Source: Streptomyces sp. AM 2-1-1
GTDB taxonomy: Bacteria; Actinomycetota; Actinomycetes; Streptomycetales; Streptomycetaceae
DNA length: 64,000 nt
Reading direction: 5' to 3'
Assembly (NCBI RefSeq): GCF_029167645.1
Contig: NZ_CP119148.1
Location: 17,775 to 81,774, forward strand
Below are positions 52,168 to 60,443 of this stretch, piece after piece. Below the pieces are notes generated by a model. That model saw only the letters and a list, made by a program, of their open reading frames with translations. It did no database searches and had not been told where the DNA came from. The translations under genes were made by a program, and so were the position numbers. Every line of letters starts with the position of its first letter. The stretch's first letter is position 1.

Positions 52168-52197
52168 ACGAGCCGACAGCTGGTGCTGTCGGCTCGT
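52168..52197 (+). terminator. 13-bp hairpin after tpg
   Basis: ACGAGCCGACAGC (52168-52180) pairs with GCTGTCGGCTCGT (52185-52197), 4-nt loop. Confidence 0.75.
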
Positions 52198-52667
52198 TGC
52201 TGCGGGCCCGGAGCCAACCAGGGCCTGCGTGTTGTCCCTGATCAACCTGGTTGGAAGACACGGCGGTGCAGGGGCTTAGCAAAATCGTCTCAGCGGCGGG
52301 GAGGTGAGGGCAACCCGAACTGGTTTACGTCTGGGTGTTCTCATGATCACCTGAGGCTTCGTCGCGTTCGCTCGCGATAGCACTGGGGAGCGAACTCGGA
52401 GTCAGCCTGGTCGGCGCCTTTCCTGTTAGGCGGCGCGTCCAACCTTTGGCCAACGATTTTCTCTTTGGGGCTCACTCTGCAACGCCACCCACTGAATTCG
52501 CGAGTGGGATGCCCATGGGTAAAACCTCTCGATCGGTCATGACGCAAGGTCATGGAGTGGCAGCATCTCTGTTACCGCGACCGGCGAGCCAACCGCCCAG
52601 CGGCACAACCTGGTTGGAAGCAGGAGGACCCTCCTGCACAGGCAATCAAAGGAGCAGAGAGCCCAGA
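52198..52667. other. 470-bp gap with a 15-bp direct repeat
   Basis: CAACCTGGTTGGAAG occurs at 52243 and 52606; its core CAACCTGGTTG is a palindrome like the CAACC-GGTTG dyads near gntR. The second copy lies ~50 bp before the small membrane gene and may be its operator. Otherwise no gene is seen; base composition is less GC-rich than flanks around 52380-52560. Confidence 0.45.
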
Positions 52668-52907
52668 ATGTTCACTACCACCGTCCCCCCGAAGGCACGC
52701 CCCAGCGGTCCCGAGGCCGTCATCATCACGGTCGTAGTCCTCTTCGTCACCGTGCTGATCCTCACGGGCATGAAGCCGGTCAACGCCCTTCTCGTCACCG
52801 GCAGCGCCGGCATCTTCGGCGCCCTCGCGGTACGCGCCTGCACGACCACCAAGCTGAGCGCGCTGCTGCGCCCGGCCATGGTGGAACTGCGGGCCGCCTC
52901 GAGCTGA
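52668..52907 (+). CDS. Small two-segment membrane protein (79 aa)
   Basis: ATG 52668 (AAAGGAG 14 bases upstream). After MFTTTVPPKARPSGP come AVIITVVVLFVTVLILTGM and ALLVTGSAGIFGALAVRA, two membrane helices, then a short polar end. Seven bases before the XRE gene. Not recognised. Confidence 0.6.
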   Translation: MFTTTVPPKARPSGPEAVIITVVVLFVTVLILTGMKPVNALLVTGSAGIFGALAVRACTTTKLSALLRPAMVELRAASS

Positions 52908-52914
52908 CCGCGTC

Positions 52915-53760
52915 TTGACTACCGTGCGGAAGGTCCGGCGCCTCAAGCAGGTGCCGGACACCGACAACGCCGTCGGTCAGCTGGCTTGTGCTCTGCGCCG
53001 CACCCGTGCCGCGCTGGGAATCACTCAAGGTCAGGCAGCCGACATCATCGGGACGTCGGCCTCGACCATTCAGCGAGCCGAAGCCGGATTGGCCGCGCCG
53101 CAGAAGTCTGTCGTGGACGGGTACGTCGCCCAGCTCGGCCTCAACGCCAAAGGCGCGACGCGGCTGTTCGAGCAGGCCACGCGGCCCTTTGGGCGGCAGC
53201 GGCGCTCCCTTACCCAAGCCCCGCACCCGGGCATGGTGAGCACGCGCGACGAACTCGGCAGGGCGCTCGCCAGGGTGTGGGAAGAGGGCAATCGCTCGTC
53301 CATGCAGGACCTGGAGGACCGGGTCCAAGCTGCGCGGAGGGATGAGGCGCGGAAGCCGTTCGTGTTCCTCTCCCGGAGCGCCGCGTACCGAATATCTCAC
53401 CGCCAGCAGTTACCCAGCGGTGTGGAGCAGCTCCGCGCGTACCTGTACGCCTGCAGGATCAAGGAACGCCAGTTCCCCGTCTGGATCCAGGCGTACCACC
53501 GAGTGAAGACCAAGGACAAAGAGGAGAACAAGAAGACCTCTGACACCGAAAAACATGGCTGGTGGCGCGGCTACCGGGCGCAGTCCCTGGCCGACACCAT
53601 CATGCTCAACGCAGGCCTCCACCCGATCGAACCCTTCCCCCGGTCCGCCACAGCACCGTGGACCGCACGGTGTGCGGCCTGCGATCAGGTCGGACGGTTC
53701 CGCCTCTCGGCCGTCAGGGCGGGACGCGGGTGCCGGTGGTGCACAACCGCACCTCCATGA
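52915..53760 (+). CDS. XRE-type regulator with C-terminal zinc site
   Basis: 281 aa from TTG 52915 (GTG 52924 also possible). HTH at about residues 22-75: LACALRRTRAALGITQGQAA, DIIGTSASTIQRAEAGLAAP. The middle is helical; the C terminus has RCAACDQVGRF and GCRWCTTAPP, a four-Cys zinc site. Lys-rich patch KTKDKEENKKTSDTEKHGWW near 205. Likely DNA-binding regulator; target unknown. Followed by a very strong hairpin. Confidence 0.7.
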   Translation: MTTVRKVRRLKQVPDTDNAVGQLACALRRTRAALGITQGQAADIIGTSASTIQRAEAGLAAPQKSVVDGYVAQLGLNAKGATRLFEQATRPFGRQRRSLTQAPHPGMVSTRDELGRALARVWEEGNRSSMQDLEDRVQAARRDEARKPFVFLSRSAAYRISHRQQLPSGVEQLRAYLYACRIKERQFPVWIQAYHRVKTKDKEENKKTSDTEKHGWWRGYRAQSLADTIMLNAGLHPIEPFPRSATAPWTARCAACDQVGRFRLSAVRAGRGCRWCTTAPP

Positions 53761-53761
53761 A

Positions 53762-53812
53762 GGTGAAGATCCCGGTGCCGGACGCTTCGCGTCCGGCACC
53801 GGGATCTTCACC
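53762..53812. terminator. 24-bp perfect hairpin with 3-nt loop (bidirectional)
   Basis: Arms 53762-53785 and 53789-53812 pair perfectly around TTC, between converging genes 52915-53760 and 53881-54582. Confidence 0.85.
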
Positions 53813-53880
53813 TGGCAGTCGGCGGCAGCAGCCCGCGGCACGCAGCCGCCCCAGGGCACGGAACGGAAAAGCCCGCTACG

Positions 53881-54582
53881 TCATCGTTCCTGGGGCTCCT
53901 GGCTGTCGTCCTCGGCGCTCGGATTGAGCGCGTCCGCAGCTGCTGCCCAGTCCTCAGGATGGGAGATGGGCAACAACCGGAACTGCTGAGCGTGCGTGCT
54001 GTCGTACGGCGCGGTGGACGTCTTCATTCGACTGTGGTCGGTGATCAGGAGCATCTCGATCACCTGTGCAGCGGTCTGCAGATCCTCCGCCGTTGTTCCG
54101 GCCGGAACGCCCGTGGGAGAACTGACGGCACCGCTTGCGTCGCGGTCAACGTAGAACCCTCGTTGCTTCTCCGCATTGGCTTCCTTGGCCGCAGCCTCGG
54201 CTTCCGCCATTCGCGCCCTGTGGGCCTGTTGCCAGCCCTCGAAGCCGGCCCCCGTGTCCCACCTGCTGTAGTCACCCCAGAACTCGGCGAGCCCGTCGCC
54301 GAAAACCATGGCCTCGAGATACTTCTTCGTGTGGTTCCGCCCATGCTGGGCCAGGGCATCTACGACCCGTGGGGTCTCCCTTCCGCAGCTCCAGTCATCT
54401 TGGAAGGTGTCATTGATCCAGAGCGCCTTTCCGAGCTCCTCCTGCGCCAGGACGGTGAGGGAGCGTGCCCGCCCGTAGGACTTCGCAGACAGCAGAGTGC
54501 GGGCATCGGCAATCAGTGAAGAGGCGTTGTCCATCAGCGCCTTCCAGAACTCGCGCGCTTGCCCCGGGCTCATCTCAACCAT
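53881..54582 (-). CDS. AbiV-family abortive-infection protein
   Basis: 233 aa. N-terminal helices carry the AbiV pattern: LMDNASSLIADARTLLSAKS, YGRARSLTVLAQEELGKALW (EExGKA) followed by HGRNHTKKYLEAM. In phage systems AbiV proteins block viral translation (family knowledge); the activity here is untested. C-terminal ~110 residues are Ala/Glu-rich. ATG/GTG start near 54582 without a strong ribosome site. Confidence 0.7.
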   Translation of the reverse strand: MVEMSPGQAREFWKALMDNASSLIADARTLLSAKSYGRARSLTVLAQEELGKALWINDTFQDDWSCGRETPRVVDALAQHGRNHTKKYLEAMVFGDGLAEFWGDYSRWDTGAGFEGWQQAHRARMAEAEAAAKEANAEKQRGFYVDRDASGAVSSPTGVPAGTTAEDLQTAAQVIEMLLITDHSRMKTSTAPYDSTHAQQFRLLPISHPEDWAAAADALNPSAEDDSQEPQER

Positions 54583-54705
54583 GGCCTCAGTGTGCGGCGA
54601 ACGCGGTGTCCACCACCACTTCCTTCTGGGCCTGACTCATCCCGCTGGAGGCAGGGGCCCCGAGCCGTGCGCCGGTTCGGGGCCCCTCCCCTATGCCGTC
54701 GCCGG

Positions 54706-55198
54706 TCAGCCGGCGGCCTTCTTCTCGGCGAGCGCCTTCTTGGCCTGCTGGTAGTCCTCGTACGTCACGGCGCTCAGCGCCTCCATCCGGCCGTACGCCT
54801 TCGTGGAGTCCCCCTCGTTTATCCCGCTGCTGGCGAACTCCAGCAGGAGTTCCACCATGACGAGGCTCTTCCAGTGCCGCAGCTCCGCCTCGTTCACGAG
54901 CTCCGGGCCCGCCGGCCATCATCAGGTCGGCGAGACGCCCCTGCGCCCGCCACGCCCGTCGTTGACGCCACCAACCGCTGCCCGGCCGGTTCAGATCCCG
55001 GAACTTGCGGATCTGCTCGACCATGGCCCTGATCTGCGTCTCCTGCTCGGGCGTCCATGCCCTCCCGGAGCCGTCAGCGAGAGCCTGGATGGCGTCCTGG
55101 GCGGCCTCGCCGTCGTCGCCTGGATCATCACTGTTCAGCAGCTCCACGGCTGTCCTGAGCTCCGCTTCCGCCGCCTTGGTGTCATCGTCTTCGGACAC
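54706..55198 (-). pseudogene. Acidic helical protein with a probable frameshift
   Basis: GTG 55198 starts MSEDDDTKAAEAELRTAVEL, running to RAQGRLADLMMAGGPG near 54920; beyond that the frame becomes Arg/Gly-rich nonsense. One frame over, GPELVNEAELRHWKSLVMVE continues naturally to AKKALAEKKAAG (stop 54706). One extra G in the G/C run at about 54905-54915 would explain it. A reading of two overlapping genes (second from GTG 54897) is possible but less natural. Confidence 0.5.
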
Positions 55199-55382
55199 GC
55201 TCTCCCCTTTTCCTCGCAGGACGCGCAGCATGCCCGCCGTACGGCGCTCCGGGCAATCGGACGGCCAGTTCTTCTGCGGGTCGGACTCGCCCAGGGCGGC
55301 CGCAGCCGTCGTACGGCGGGAGACCGGCAGATGACGCCGGGCAACTAGTGGGAGGCGGCCGCCGGAATGAAGAACAGTCCGG

Positions 55383-55805
55383 TCATGCCGAGCTGCTCTG
55401 CTGTGCCGTCCGCGTCTCGGCTCCGGGGGCCACGAGGCCATCGAAGTTGCCCATGGCGTTGGGGTCAGCGCACACGCCGGTGTCGTCGGTGTCGAAGGGA
55501 GTGAGAGTGCCGTCACTTCGGACGGTCCAGGCCACCAACGGGTCCACGGTGAACGTGTCGTCCTCGTTCTTGTACCGAGCCCCCCACCCACCTCCAGGGA
55601 TGGCGGCGACAACAGGGTGCTCGCCTTCCGAGAGCCCGGTGAAGGTGCGGCCGTTGTTCGCCGGGACAAGTCGACCGCTGCGCTCATCAACGACGAGCGC
55701 TCGGCCCTCGTCGTCCCAGGCAATGACGGGCTTGCTGCTGAAGGCCACTCGGCCGTCCACTTCCTGCGTGTAGATCGCTTTGTAGGGATGTTGTGCTGGG
55801 ATCAT
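55383..55805 (-). CDS. Hypothetical protein (140 aa)
   Basis: ATG 55805 with AGGAG at good distance (GTG 55808 too close). Beta-rich: MIPAQHPYKAIYTQEVDGRV, ALVVDERSGRLVPANNGRTF, DDTFTVDPLVAWTVRSDGTL. No signal or membrane part; one Cys. Not recognised. Confidence 0.6.
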   Translation of the reverse strand: MIPAQHPYKAIYTQEVDGRVAFSSKPVIAWDDEGRALVVDERSGRLVPANNGRTFTGLSEGEHPVVAAIPGGGWGARYKNEDDTFTVDPLVAWTVRSDGTLTPFDTDDTGVCADPNAMGNFDGLVAPGAETRTAQQSSSA

Positions 55806-55953
55806 CACGTCTCCTGGGCAAGGCGGTACCGGTCTTGATGTGACCGTAGGGCCGGGGCGGTCCGTCCGTCCTGAAGTTTGATCAGGTCAGGCCGGTCGCA
55901 CGGTTCACGCCGCCGGGCCTCTGTCCACAGGTCCGCCGCGATGGGCTGCCTCC

Positions 55954-56547
55954 ATGACTGAGGAAGAGAAGGCAGAGCAGGCGGCTCGGACGCGCTCCAA
56001 GCTCAAGGAGGGCCTCGCCCGCGCGGAGCGGGCCTTGTTCACCCGGCCCGCACCGAAATCCGCGCCAGCGCAGATGAAATTCCTTCGCACGCGGGAGAGG
56101 GGCTCCACTAAGTCTCTGGCCGAGCGGCTGGGCGTCTCCCGTAAGACGGTGCAGCGCTACCTCTCGGGCGCGTCCACCAAGCCGAACAAGCGCCTCCAGG
56201 CCGCGCTGGTGGAAGAGACCGAGGCGGAGTGGCAACCGCAGGTCAGGGCACAGGCGAGGCAGCGCGCGGCGTCCTCGGGCGGGATGGTCATCTCCTGCCG
56301 GGCGTACTTCGGATTCGGTCCGGAGGGCACCTCGGACGAGGGCCGGGTCCGGGATGTCAGCGTGGCTGTCAGCGCCGCCCACGCGGCCGCCATCCTGGCC
56401 GCACAGGAGGATGGTGCGACGCAGAGCGATCTGCACGACGCGGTCGCGGAGGCCATCGCGGACACCTATTTCCGTCAAGCCGGCGGCGGTCGCGCGGGCC
56501 TGGAGGTGAAATTTGTGGACGTAGAGTGGTTGAACATCGAGTTTTAG
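55954..56547 (+). CDS. Second, divergent Tpg-like terminal protein
   Basis: 197 aa. Clear Tpg relative: LARAERALFTRPAPKSAPAQ, MKFLRTRERGSTKSLAERLG, VSRKTVQRYLSGASTKPN, EWQPQVRAQARQRAASSGGM, ending VEWLNIEF. It differs from tpg at 51593 over most positions and has an extra acidic N terminus (TEEEKAEQAARTRSKLKEG). No tap copy accompanies it. It may serve another telomere type, a co-resident replicon, or an internal role. Confidence 0.85.
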   Translation: MTEEEKAEQAARTRSKLKEGLARAERALFTRPAPKSAPAQMKFLRTRERGSTKSLAERLGVSRKTVQRYLSGASTKPNKRLQAALVEETEAEWQPQVRAQARQRAASSGGMVISCRAYFGFGPEGTSDEGRVRDVSVAVSAAHAAAILAAQEDGATQSDLHDAVAEAIADTYFRQAGGGRAGLEVKFVDVEWLNIEF

Positions 56548-56649
56548 CAGCGCGTAATTCAGGTGTGCGGTAGACCTGTTTGACCGGCTCACCAAAGCCC
56601 ATTCCCGGGCGAGCCTCCATTTCCGTATCCGATCTGAAAGCGAGTCCTG

Positions 56650-57423
56650 ATGAACACGTCCGACGGATGGGGGCCGCGCCGTGTCCGCGGGGCCCTCGGT
56701 CGCGCCGGCGCCCCGCGCACGCCGATCGACTACGCGAAGGTCGGCCGGTCCTCGGTACGGCGCCGCGCGCGGGGCATGACCCACAGCGAGGCGGCGAGGG
56801 CCCTCGAAGGAGCCGAACTCGACGCGCACCTGGCCCGCCGCGACGAAGCCGCCTTCAACGACGGCGGCCGCCGTACTGCGGAGCTCGCGGAGTGGCAGCG
56901 CGTCGTGCAGCTGCTCGCCGCGACCGGCGGCCCGTACAACCCGGACGCCGACGTCGTCGTCCAGGAGGAGCTCGCCGACAACCGGCGCCGCGAAGAAGCC
57001 GAGCAGCAGCTCCGCCAGGAGCAGCAGCGGGTGGCCGACCGCGCCGAAGAACTCGCCCGGCTCGGCGGGGCCGGCCGACTCGACCGGAGCGTGCCGAGCC
57101 AGGCCGGCGACGAAGCCGCCCGCGAGCTCCTGGACGAGAACCGCGACTACCGCGCCGTGGCGGTCGACGCCTGGCTCGCCCACGCCCTCGCCGACCAGAC
57201 GGGCCACTACACCGACCCGGCCACCCGCGACGCCGCCATCGGCCTGCTGCCCGCCCCGGTGCGTGCCCACGCCGCGCTGCTCGCCGCCCTCGCCCGCACC
57301 GGCGCCCCGGTCGACGGCGACCTCGAGTTCGTCGGCCGCCTCGCCCAGGCCGACCCGGCCGCCACGACCGCGCTCGCGGCGTGGCTCGACACCGCGGCCA
57401 CGGTGAAGGGCGGCCCGGCGTGA
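56650..57423 (+). CDS. Hypothetical Ala/Arg-rich protein (257 aa)
   Basis: ATG 56650 behind a GAAAGCGAG region. Basic N terminus (GPRRVRGALGRAGAPRTPID; RSSVRRRARGMTHSEAARAL), long helical middle (LADNRRREEAEQQLRQEQQR) and a C-terminal Ala-rich part. GTGA-coupled to the next gene. Not recognised; perhaps a structural or DNA-associated protein. Confidence 0.55.
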   Translation: MNTSDGWGPRRVRGALGRAGAPRTPIDYAKVGRSSVRRRARGMTHSEAARALEGAELDAHLARRDEAAFNDGGRRTAELAEWQRVVQLLAATGGPYNPDADVVVQEELADNRRREEAEQQLRQEQQRVADRAEELARLGGAGRLDRSVPSQAGDEAARELLDENRDYRAVAVDAWLAHALADQTGHYTDPATRDAAIGLLPAPVRAHAALLAALARTGAPVDGDLEFVGRLAQADPAATTALAAWLDTAATVKGGPA

Positions 57424-57689
57424 GCGCGGCGGACGAGGTGGTGGTGGCCACCTGGAGCGAGCACAGCGAGATCGGCCACCACTACGAGGACCTGCTCGCC
57501 GACGGCCAGGTCGTCGCCTGGACCGAGCCGCCCTTCGGCGAGACGCTCTACCCCGGCGACGACGACCCCGACTACAACCCGGTCTGCGAGTGCCCGCGCG
57601 TCCCGCGCCAGTTCTGCCTGGAGTGCGCCGGCTGCGCCGCCTGCGGGCAGTGCACCGGGCCGCACGTCTGGCCGCCGCTCAGGCCCTGA
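57420..57689 (+). CDS. Cys-rich small protein (89 aa)
   Basis: GTG overlaps the previous TGA. Acidic N-terminal half (EHSEIGHHYEDLLADGQVVA; YPGDDDPDYNP) and a C-terminal cluster of eight cysteines, VCECPRVPRQFCLECAGCAA then CGQCTGPHVW, likely binding two zinc ions. Not recognised. Confidence 0.6.
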   Translation: MSAADEVVVATWSEHSEIGHHYEDLLADGQVVAWTEPPFGETLYPGDDDPDYNPVCECPRVPRQFCLECAGCAACGQCTGPHVWPPLRP

Positions 57690-58098
57690 CAACCAGTTGT
57701 CACGCTCACTTTGAGTAGTTGCCAGTTGTCACGGCCCCTTGTCACGCCGCTGGAAGATCGCGTGACAGCCCACGCTCGAAAGCCTTTTAATTCGGACGTA
57801 TTGACGTGGAAATGGCCTGGAAGCCCTCCGGTGTCGTTTCCGCGTGGCAGGCGCGGCCGCGTGACACTACACCGGCTGGTGATCACGTTCCGTGTCGGAT
57901 GGCGCGGAGCCGGAAGCGCCGGCCCCACTGTCCTGTGTCAACGATTCTGGACCGTCTGTCATCGAAATTGGACTGCTCGCAGGCGCTCCTGCGGTGATCA
58001 ATACATGGAACAAGTTGACTTAATCCGTTCGGTCAATCGGAGTTGGCGCGTGACACGATCGCCGCGACCGCCACACGGTTTCCCGAAGGAGAACGCAC
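57690..58098. other. 409-bp gap with TTGTCAC repeats
   Basis: TTGTCAC at 57697, 57726 and 57739 and CGTGACAG at 57761; TGACAAC/GTTGTCA form a palindrome at 57687-57702; CTCACTTTGAGTA at 57705 is identical to a 13-mer at 33396. The 3' part is AT-richer and holds a TTGACT at 58015 that may be a -35 for the secreted-protein gene. Confidence 0.45.
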
Positions 58099-58449
58099 AT
58101 GCGTCTGCACCGCCGTATCGCTGTCACTGCCGTATCGCTTGCCATGGCCTCAAGCGGCCTGGTTGCTGTTGCTGTCCCGGCCGCGTCGGCCGCCCCGGCC
58201 GGGGCCCTGAGCTGTGCCGGTGGATCCGTCACAGGAAGTGGCGGGCATGCCGGCTGGCGTTTCCAGTGCACCAACGGGCAAGGTTATAACTGGCGAGCCA
58301 AAATCGTGTGCCTCGGCGCTCCCCAGCCCTACACGCACTACGGCAACATCGTGAGCGGGAACAAGTCGGGCACCTCGACCGTGTGGTGCGCAGTTCCCGG
58401 CCACTGGGTGGACACGCAGTGGAACTACCCGGATATGGTCCCTGCGTAA
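58099..58449 (+). CDS. Small secreted four-cysteine protein
   Basis: 116 aa, ATG after GAAGGAG. Signal peptide VTAVSLAMASSGLVAVAVPA with AASA-A cleavage around residue 32. Mature ~84 residues with Cys at LSCAGG, FQCTNG, IVCLGA and VWCAVP, probably two disulfides, rich in Gly, Trp and Tyr. Family of small secreted Streptomyces proteins of unknown role. Confidence 0.75.
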   Translation: MRLHRRIAVTAVSLAMASSGLVAVAVPAASAAPAGALSCAGGSVTGSGGHAGWRFQCTNGQGYNWRAKIVCLGAPQPYTHYGNIVSGNKSGTSTVWCAVPGHWVDTQWNYPDMVPA

Positions 58450-58693
58450 ATCTCGGGTCTTGCGAAGCCGTTCGGCCTCCGCAGGACGTCCCCGGCGTGG
58501 AGGACTGTCGTAAAGAGCCCGGCGTGAGGCACAGCCCATAAGGGACATGTGGGCAGCACGCCGCGACGGAATCAGAGGACACCCGCGCCCTGCAGAGCCC
58601 TCACCGGACCCCGGTTCGTCCGTACCTGGGTCCGGTGGCACGTCTCGGCGATACCGTGGGGAGACACGCCAGACAGAAGCCCAGGAGCCCTGG

Positions 58694-58924
58694 ATGAGCC
58701 AGCAGCCGGCCCCCGCGCCCGCCCGCCAGCCCCTCGATGAGCACGCCGCCGAATCGGCCCGCGCGTACGCGGCCGACCAGCGCGCCAAGGTCGACGTCCT
58801 TGCCTCGGTCCTGGAGGACATCGCCGCCAACGGCTACCCCTCGCCCGAGTCTGGCGTGCCGTGGGAGACCGCCCGCGACGCCCACCTCGCCCGTCTCGCG
58901 GACGAGCAGCCGCGTGTCGCCTGA
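58694..58924 (+). CDS. Candidate antitoxin (76 aa)
   Basis: ATG after AGGAG. Disordered N terminus (MSQQPAPAPARQPLDEHAAE), then a helix ESARAYAADQRAKVDVLASV and LEDIAANGYPSPESGVPWET. It overlaps the RelE-like gene by 11 bases, the usual antitoxin-toxin order. No known DNA-binding fold is evident, so the antitoxin call rests on position. Confidence 0.55.
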   Translation: MSQQPAPAPARQPLDEHAAESARAYAADQRAKVDVLASVLEDIAANGYPSPESGVPWETARDAHLARLADEQPRVA

Positions 58925-59171
58925 GCACGGCGCGCGCCGGTCGCGCGTCATCATGGTGGAGCCCGCGCTCACCCAGCTGGCGAAGCTCACCGCGAGCGAG
59001 ACGCACCGCCTGGACCGCGCGATCGTCGCCATCAGCGTCAACCCGGAGCTCGGCACCGAGGTGCCCGGCACCCTGCTGCGCGACTACGCGGACGAGGTCG
59101 ACGGAGTCCGCGTCATCTACTTCGTGACGGCCCTGAGGACGATCACGATCGTCGCCTACGTTGAGGCGTAG
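58914..59171 (+). CDS. RelE/ParE-like toxin
   Basis: 85 aa from GTG 58914 (ATG 58953 is another option). The core follows small RelE-fold toxins: ALTQLAKLTASETHRLDRAI, then LLRDYADEVDGVRVIYFVTA and TITIVAYVEA, i.e. a YVR/RVIYxV strand pair near the C terminus. Could cut mRNA or block gyrase; residues do not decide. A terminator follows immediately. Confidence 0.65.
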   Translation: MSPEHGARRSRVIMVEPALTQLAKLTASETHRLDRAIVAISVNPELGTEVPGTLLRDYADEVDGVRVIYFVTALRTITIVAYVEA

Positions 59172-59192
59172 GGGCCTCCCGAGCACCGATCG

Positions 59193-59225
59193 CAGCGCCC
59201 CGGACCGCGAAGGTCCGGGGCGCTG
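59193..59225 (+). terminator. 14-bp hairpin after the toxin
   Basis: CAGCGCCCCGGACC (59193-59206) pairs with GGTCCGGGGCGCTG (59212-59225), 5-nt loop. Confidence 0.75.
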
Positions 59226-59368
59226 CTGTGTGTGCTGCCACCGTGCAGCACGTGGTGCTGAACGGCGATCGTGGGGTGCTGCTCGGTGAGTGGGTGGTGG
59301 TGTTCTGTGGTGCCGGAGAGCGATGACATTTCGAGGCCGGCCCCGGGCGGGACACGGGTGCTGCACGG

Positions 59369-59420
59369 GCAGCGGCCCCTTGCAGCAAACGGTCGTTCGT
59401 CTGCTGCAAGGGGCCGCTGC
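59369..59420 (-). terminator. 19-bp hairpin after gene 59427-59816
   Basis: GCAGCGGCCCCTTGCAGCA (59369-59387) pairs perfectly with 59402-59420; the 14-nt loop includes AAACGGTCGTTCG. Confidence 0.7.
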
Positions 59421-59426
59421 ATCGGG

Positions 59427-59816
59427 TCAGTCGGTGGTGCCGGTGGCCCACCGCTCCAGGTCGCTCACCGGGTCCCGCAGCAGGGTGCGGCGGCGGGACT
59501 GCGCGGTCGCCCGGCTCTCCAGGTGCATCGCCGCGGCCAGGTCGGCGTGCGAGACGTCCTTGGCGGCGGGCTGGCGCAGGGAGGCGTCCCGTACGGCCTC
59601 CAGCCGCTCCAGGAGCCCGGTGGTGCCCTCGATGGCGGCCGCGAGTTCGGCTGCGCTCGCGCGGCCCGTGCGCAGCAGCGCCAGGCCGTGCAGTGCGGTG
59701 GCGAGCAGCGCGGCCAGCTGCTCGCCGTCGTTGCCGAGCGCGGCGACGTCCTCGGCGGCGAGCGGGACCAGGAGCTGCTCCTGGCGGTGGTTGTCGGACG
59801 CGGGGTCGGTGCTCAC
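59427..59816 (-). CDS. Helical hypothetical protein (129 aa)
   Basis: GTG 59816 behind AAGGAAGGAG. Ala/Leu-rich helices (EDVAALGNDGEQLAALLATA; AAAIEGTTGLLERLEAVRDA), C terminus basic (ATAQSRRRTLLRDP). Member of a minus-strand cluster of small orphan genes (59427-60947). Not recognised. Confidence 0.55.
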   Translation of the reverse strand: MSTDPASDNHRQEQLLVPLAAEDVAALGNDGEQLAALLATALHGLALLRTGRASAAELAAAIEGTTGLLERLEAVRDASLRQPAAKDVSHADLAAAMHLESRATAQSRRRTLLRDPVSDLERWATGTTD

Positions 59817-59843
59817 CGCGGTCTCCTTCCTTGGGTGGATCGG

Positions 59844-60023
59844 TCAGTGGTCGGCGACGGTCCAGCCCTGGCCGGGCGGCCGGTTGCGGATGATGCCGCC
59901 GGGGGTGTGCAGCTGCCCGCCGCCCGCGCCCAGCGCGTCGATCTGGTCCAGCAGCGCATGCTCCGCGAGCTCGCGGGCCTGCGCCTGGCGGGCGCGGAGT
60001 TCTTCGGCGGTTCCGGTGAACAC
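59844..60023 (-). CDS. 59-aa protein
   Basis: GTG 60023 behind GAAGGAG. Helix (TAEELRARQAQARELAEHAL) followed by a Gly/Pro-rich end (HTPGGIIRNRPPGQGWTVAD). 27 bases upstream of the next gene in the same cluster. Too short for most ORF cut-offs but well supported by its ribosome site. Confidence 0.6.
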   Translation of the reverse strand: MFTGTAEELRARQAQARELAEHALLDQIDALGAGGGQLHTPGGIIRNRPPGQGWTVADH

Positions 60024-60067
60024 GGTGTCTCCTTCGTGGGTGTCGGGTGGTGGCCGGCGGGCGGGGT

Positions 60068-60415
60068 CTACAGCCAGCGGAAGAGGTCGCGGACCTGAGA
60101 GGCCGCGCCCGAGAGGTTGTCGGCGTCCAGGCGGGCGTCGAAGTCGTGCGGGTCCTCGGTCTCGTCCATGACGTCCTCGGACGCGGCCGCCAGGACGTCG
60201 GCGAAGCGCTCGTGGACGGCCGCCTCCTTCAGCGCCTGGACGACGCTCTCGCGGTCGGCGGTGCCCCGCTTGATGGCGTCGGCGAGCAGCCCCAGCTCGG
60301 CGGCGGCCGCCGGGGCCAGGTACGCGAGCTCGCTGTCGACGGCGCCCCGGTCGGCGCGGGTCTCGATGGCGGTGATGTCGGCGACCTTCACGATCTCCGT
60401 GGACGTGCGCTCCAT
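60068..60415 (-). CDS. Acidic helical protein (115 aa)
   Basis: ATG 60415 after GAGAGAGG. Starts MERTSTEIVKVADITAIETR, Ala/Asp/Glu-rich, ending DNLSGAASQVRDLFRWL. Compact helical protein, no motif. Same cluster as its neighbours. Confidence 0.55.
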   Translation of the reverse strand: MERTSTEIVKVADITAIETRADRGAVDSELAYLAPAAAAELGLLADAIKRGTADRESVVQALKEAAVHERFADVLAAASEDVMDETEDPHDFDARLDADNLSGAASQVRDLFRWL

Positions 60416-60443
60416 GACGGGCCTCTCTCTCGGCTGGCAGGGC

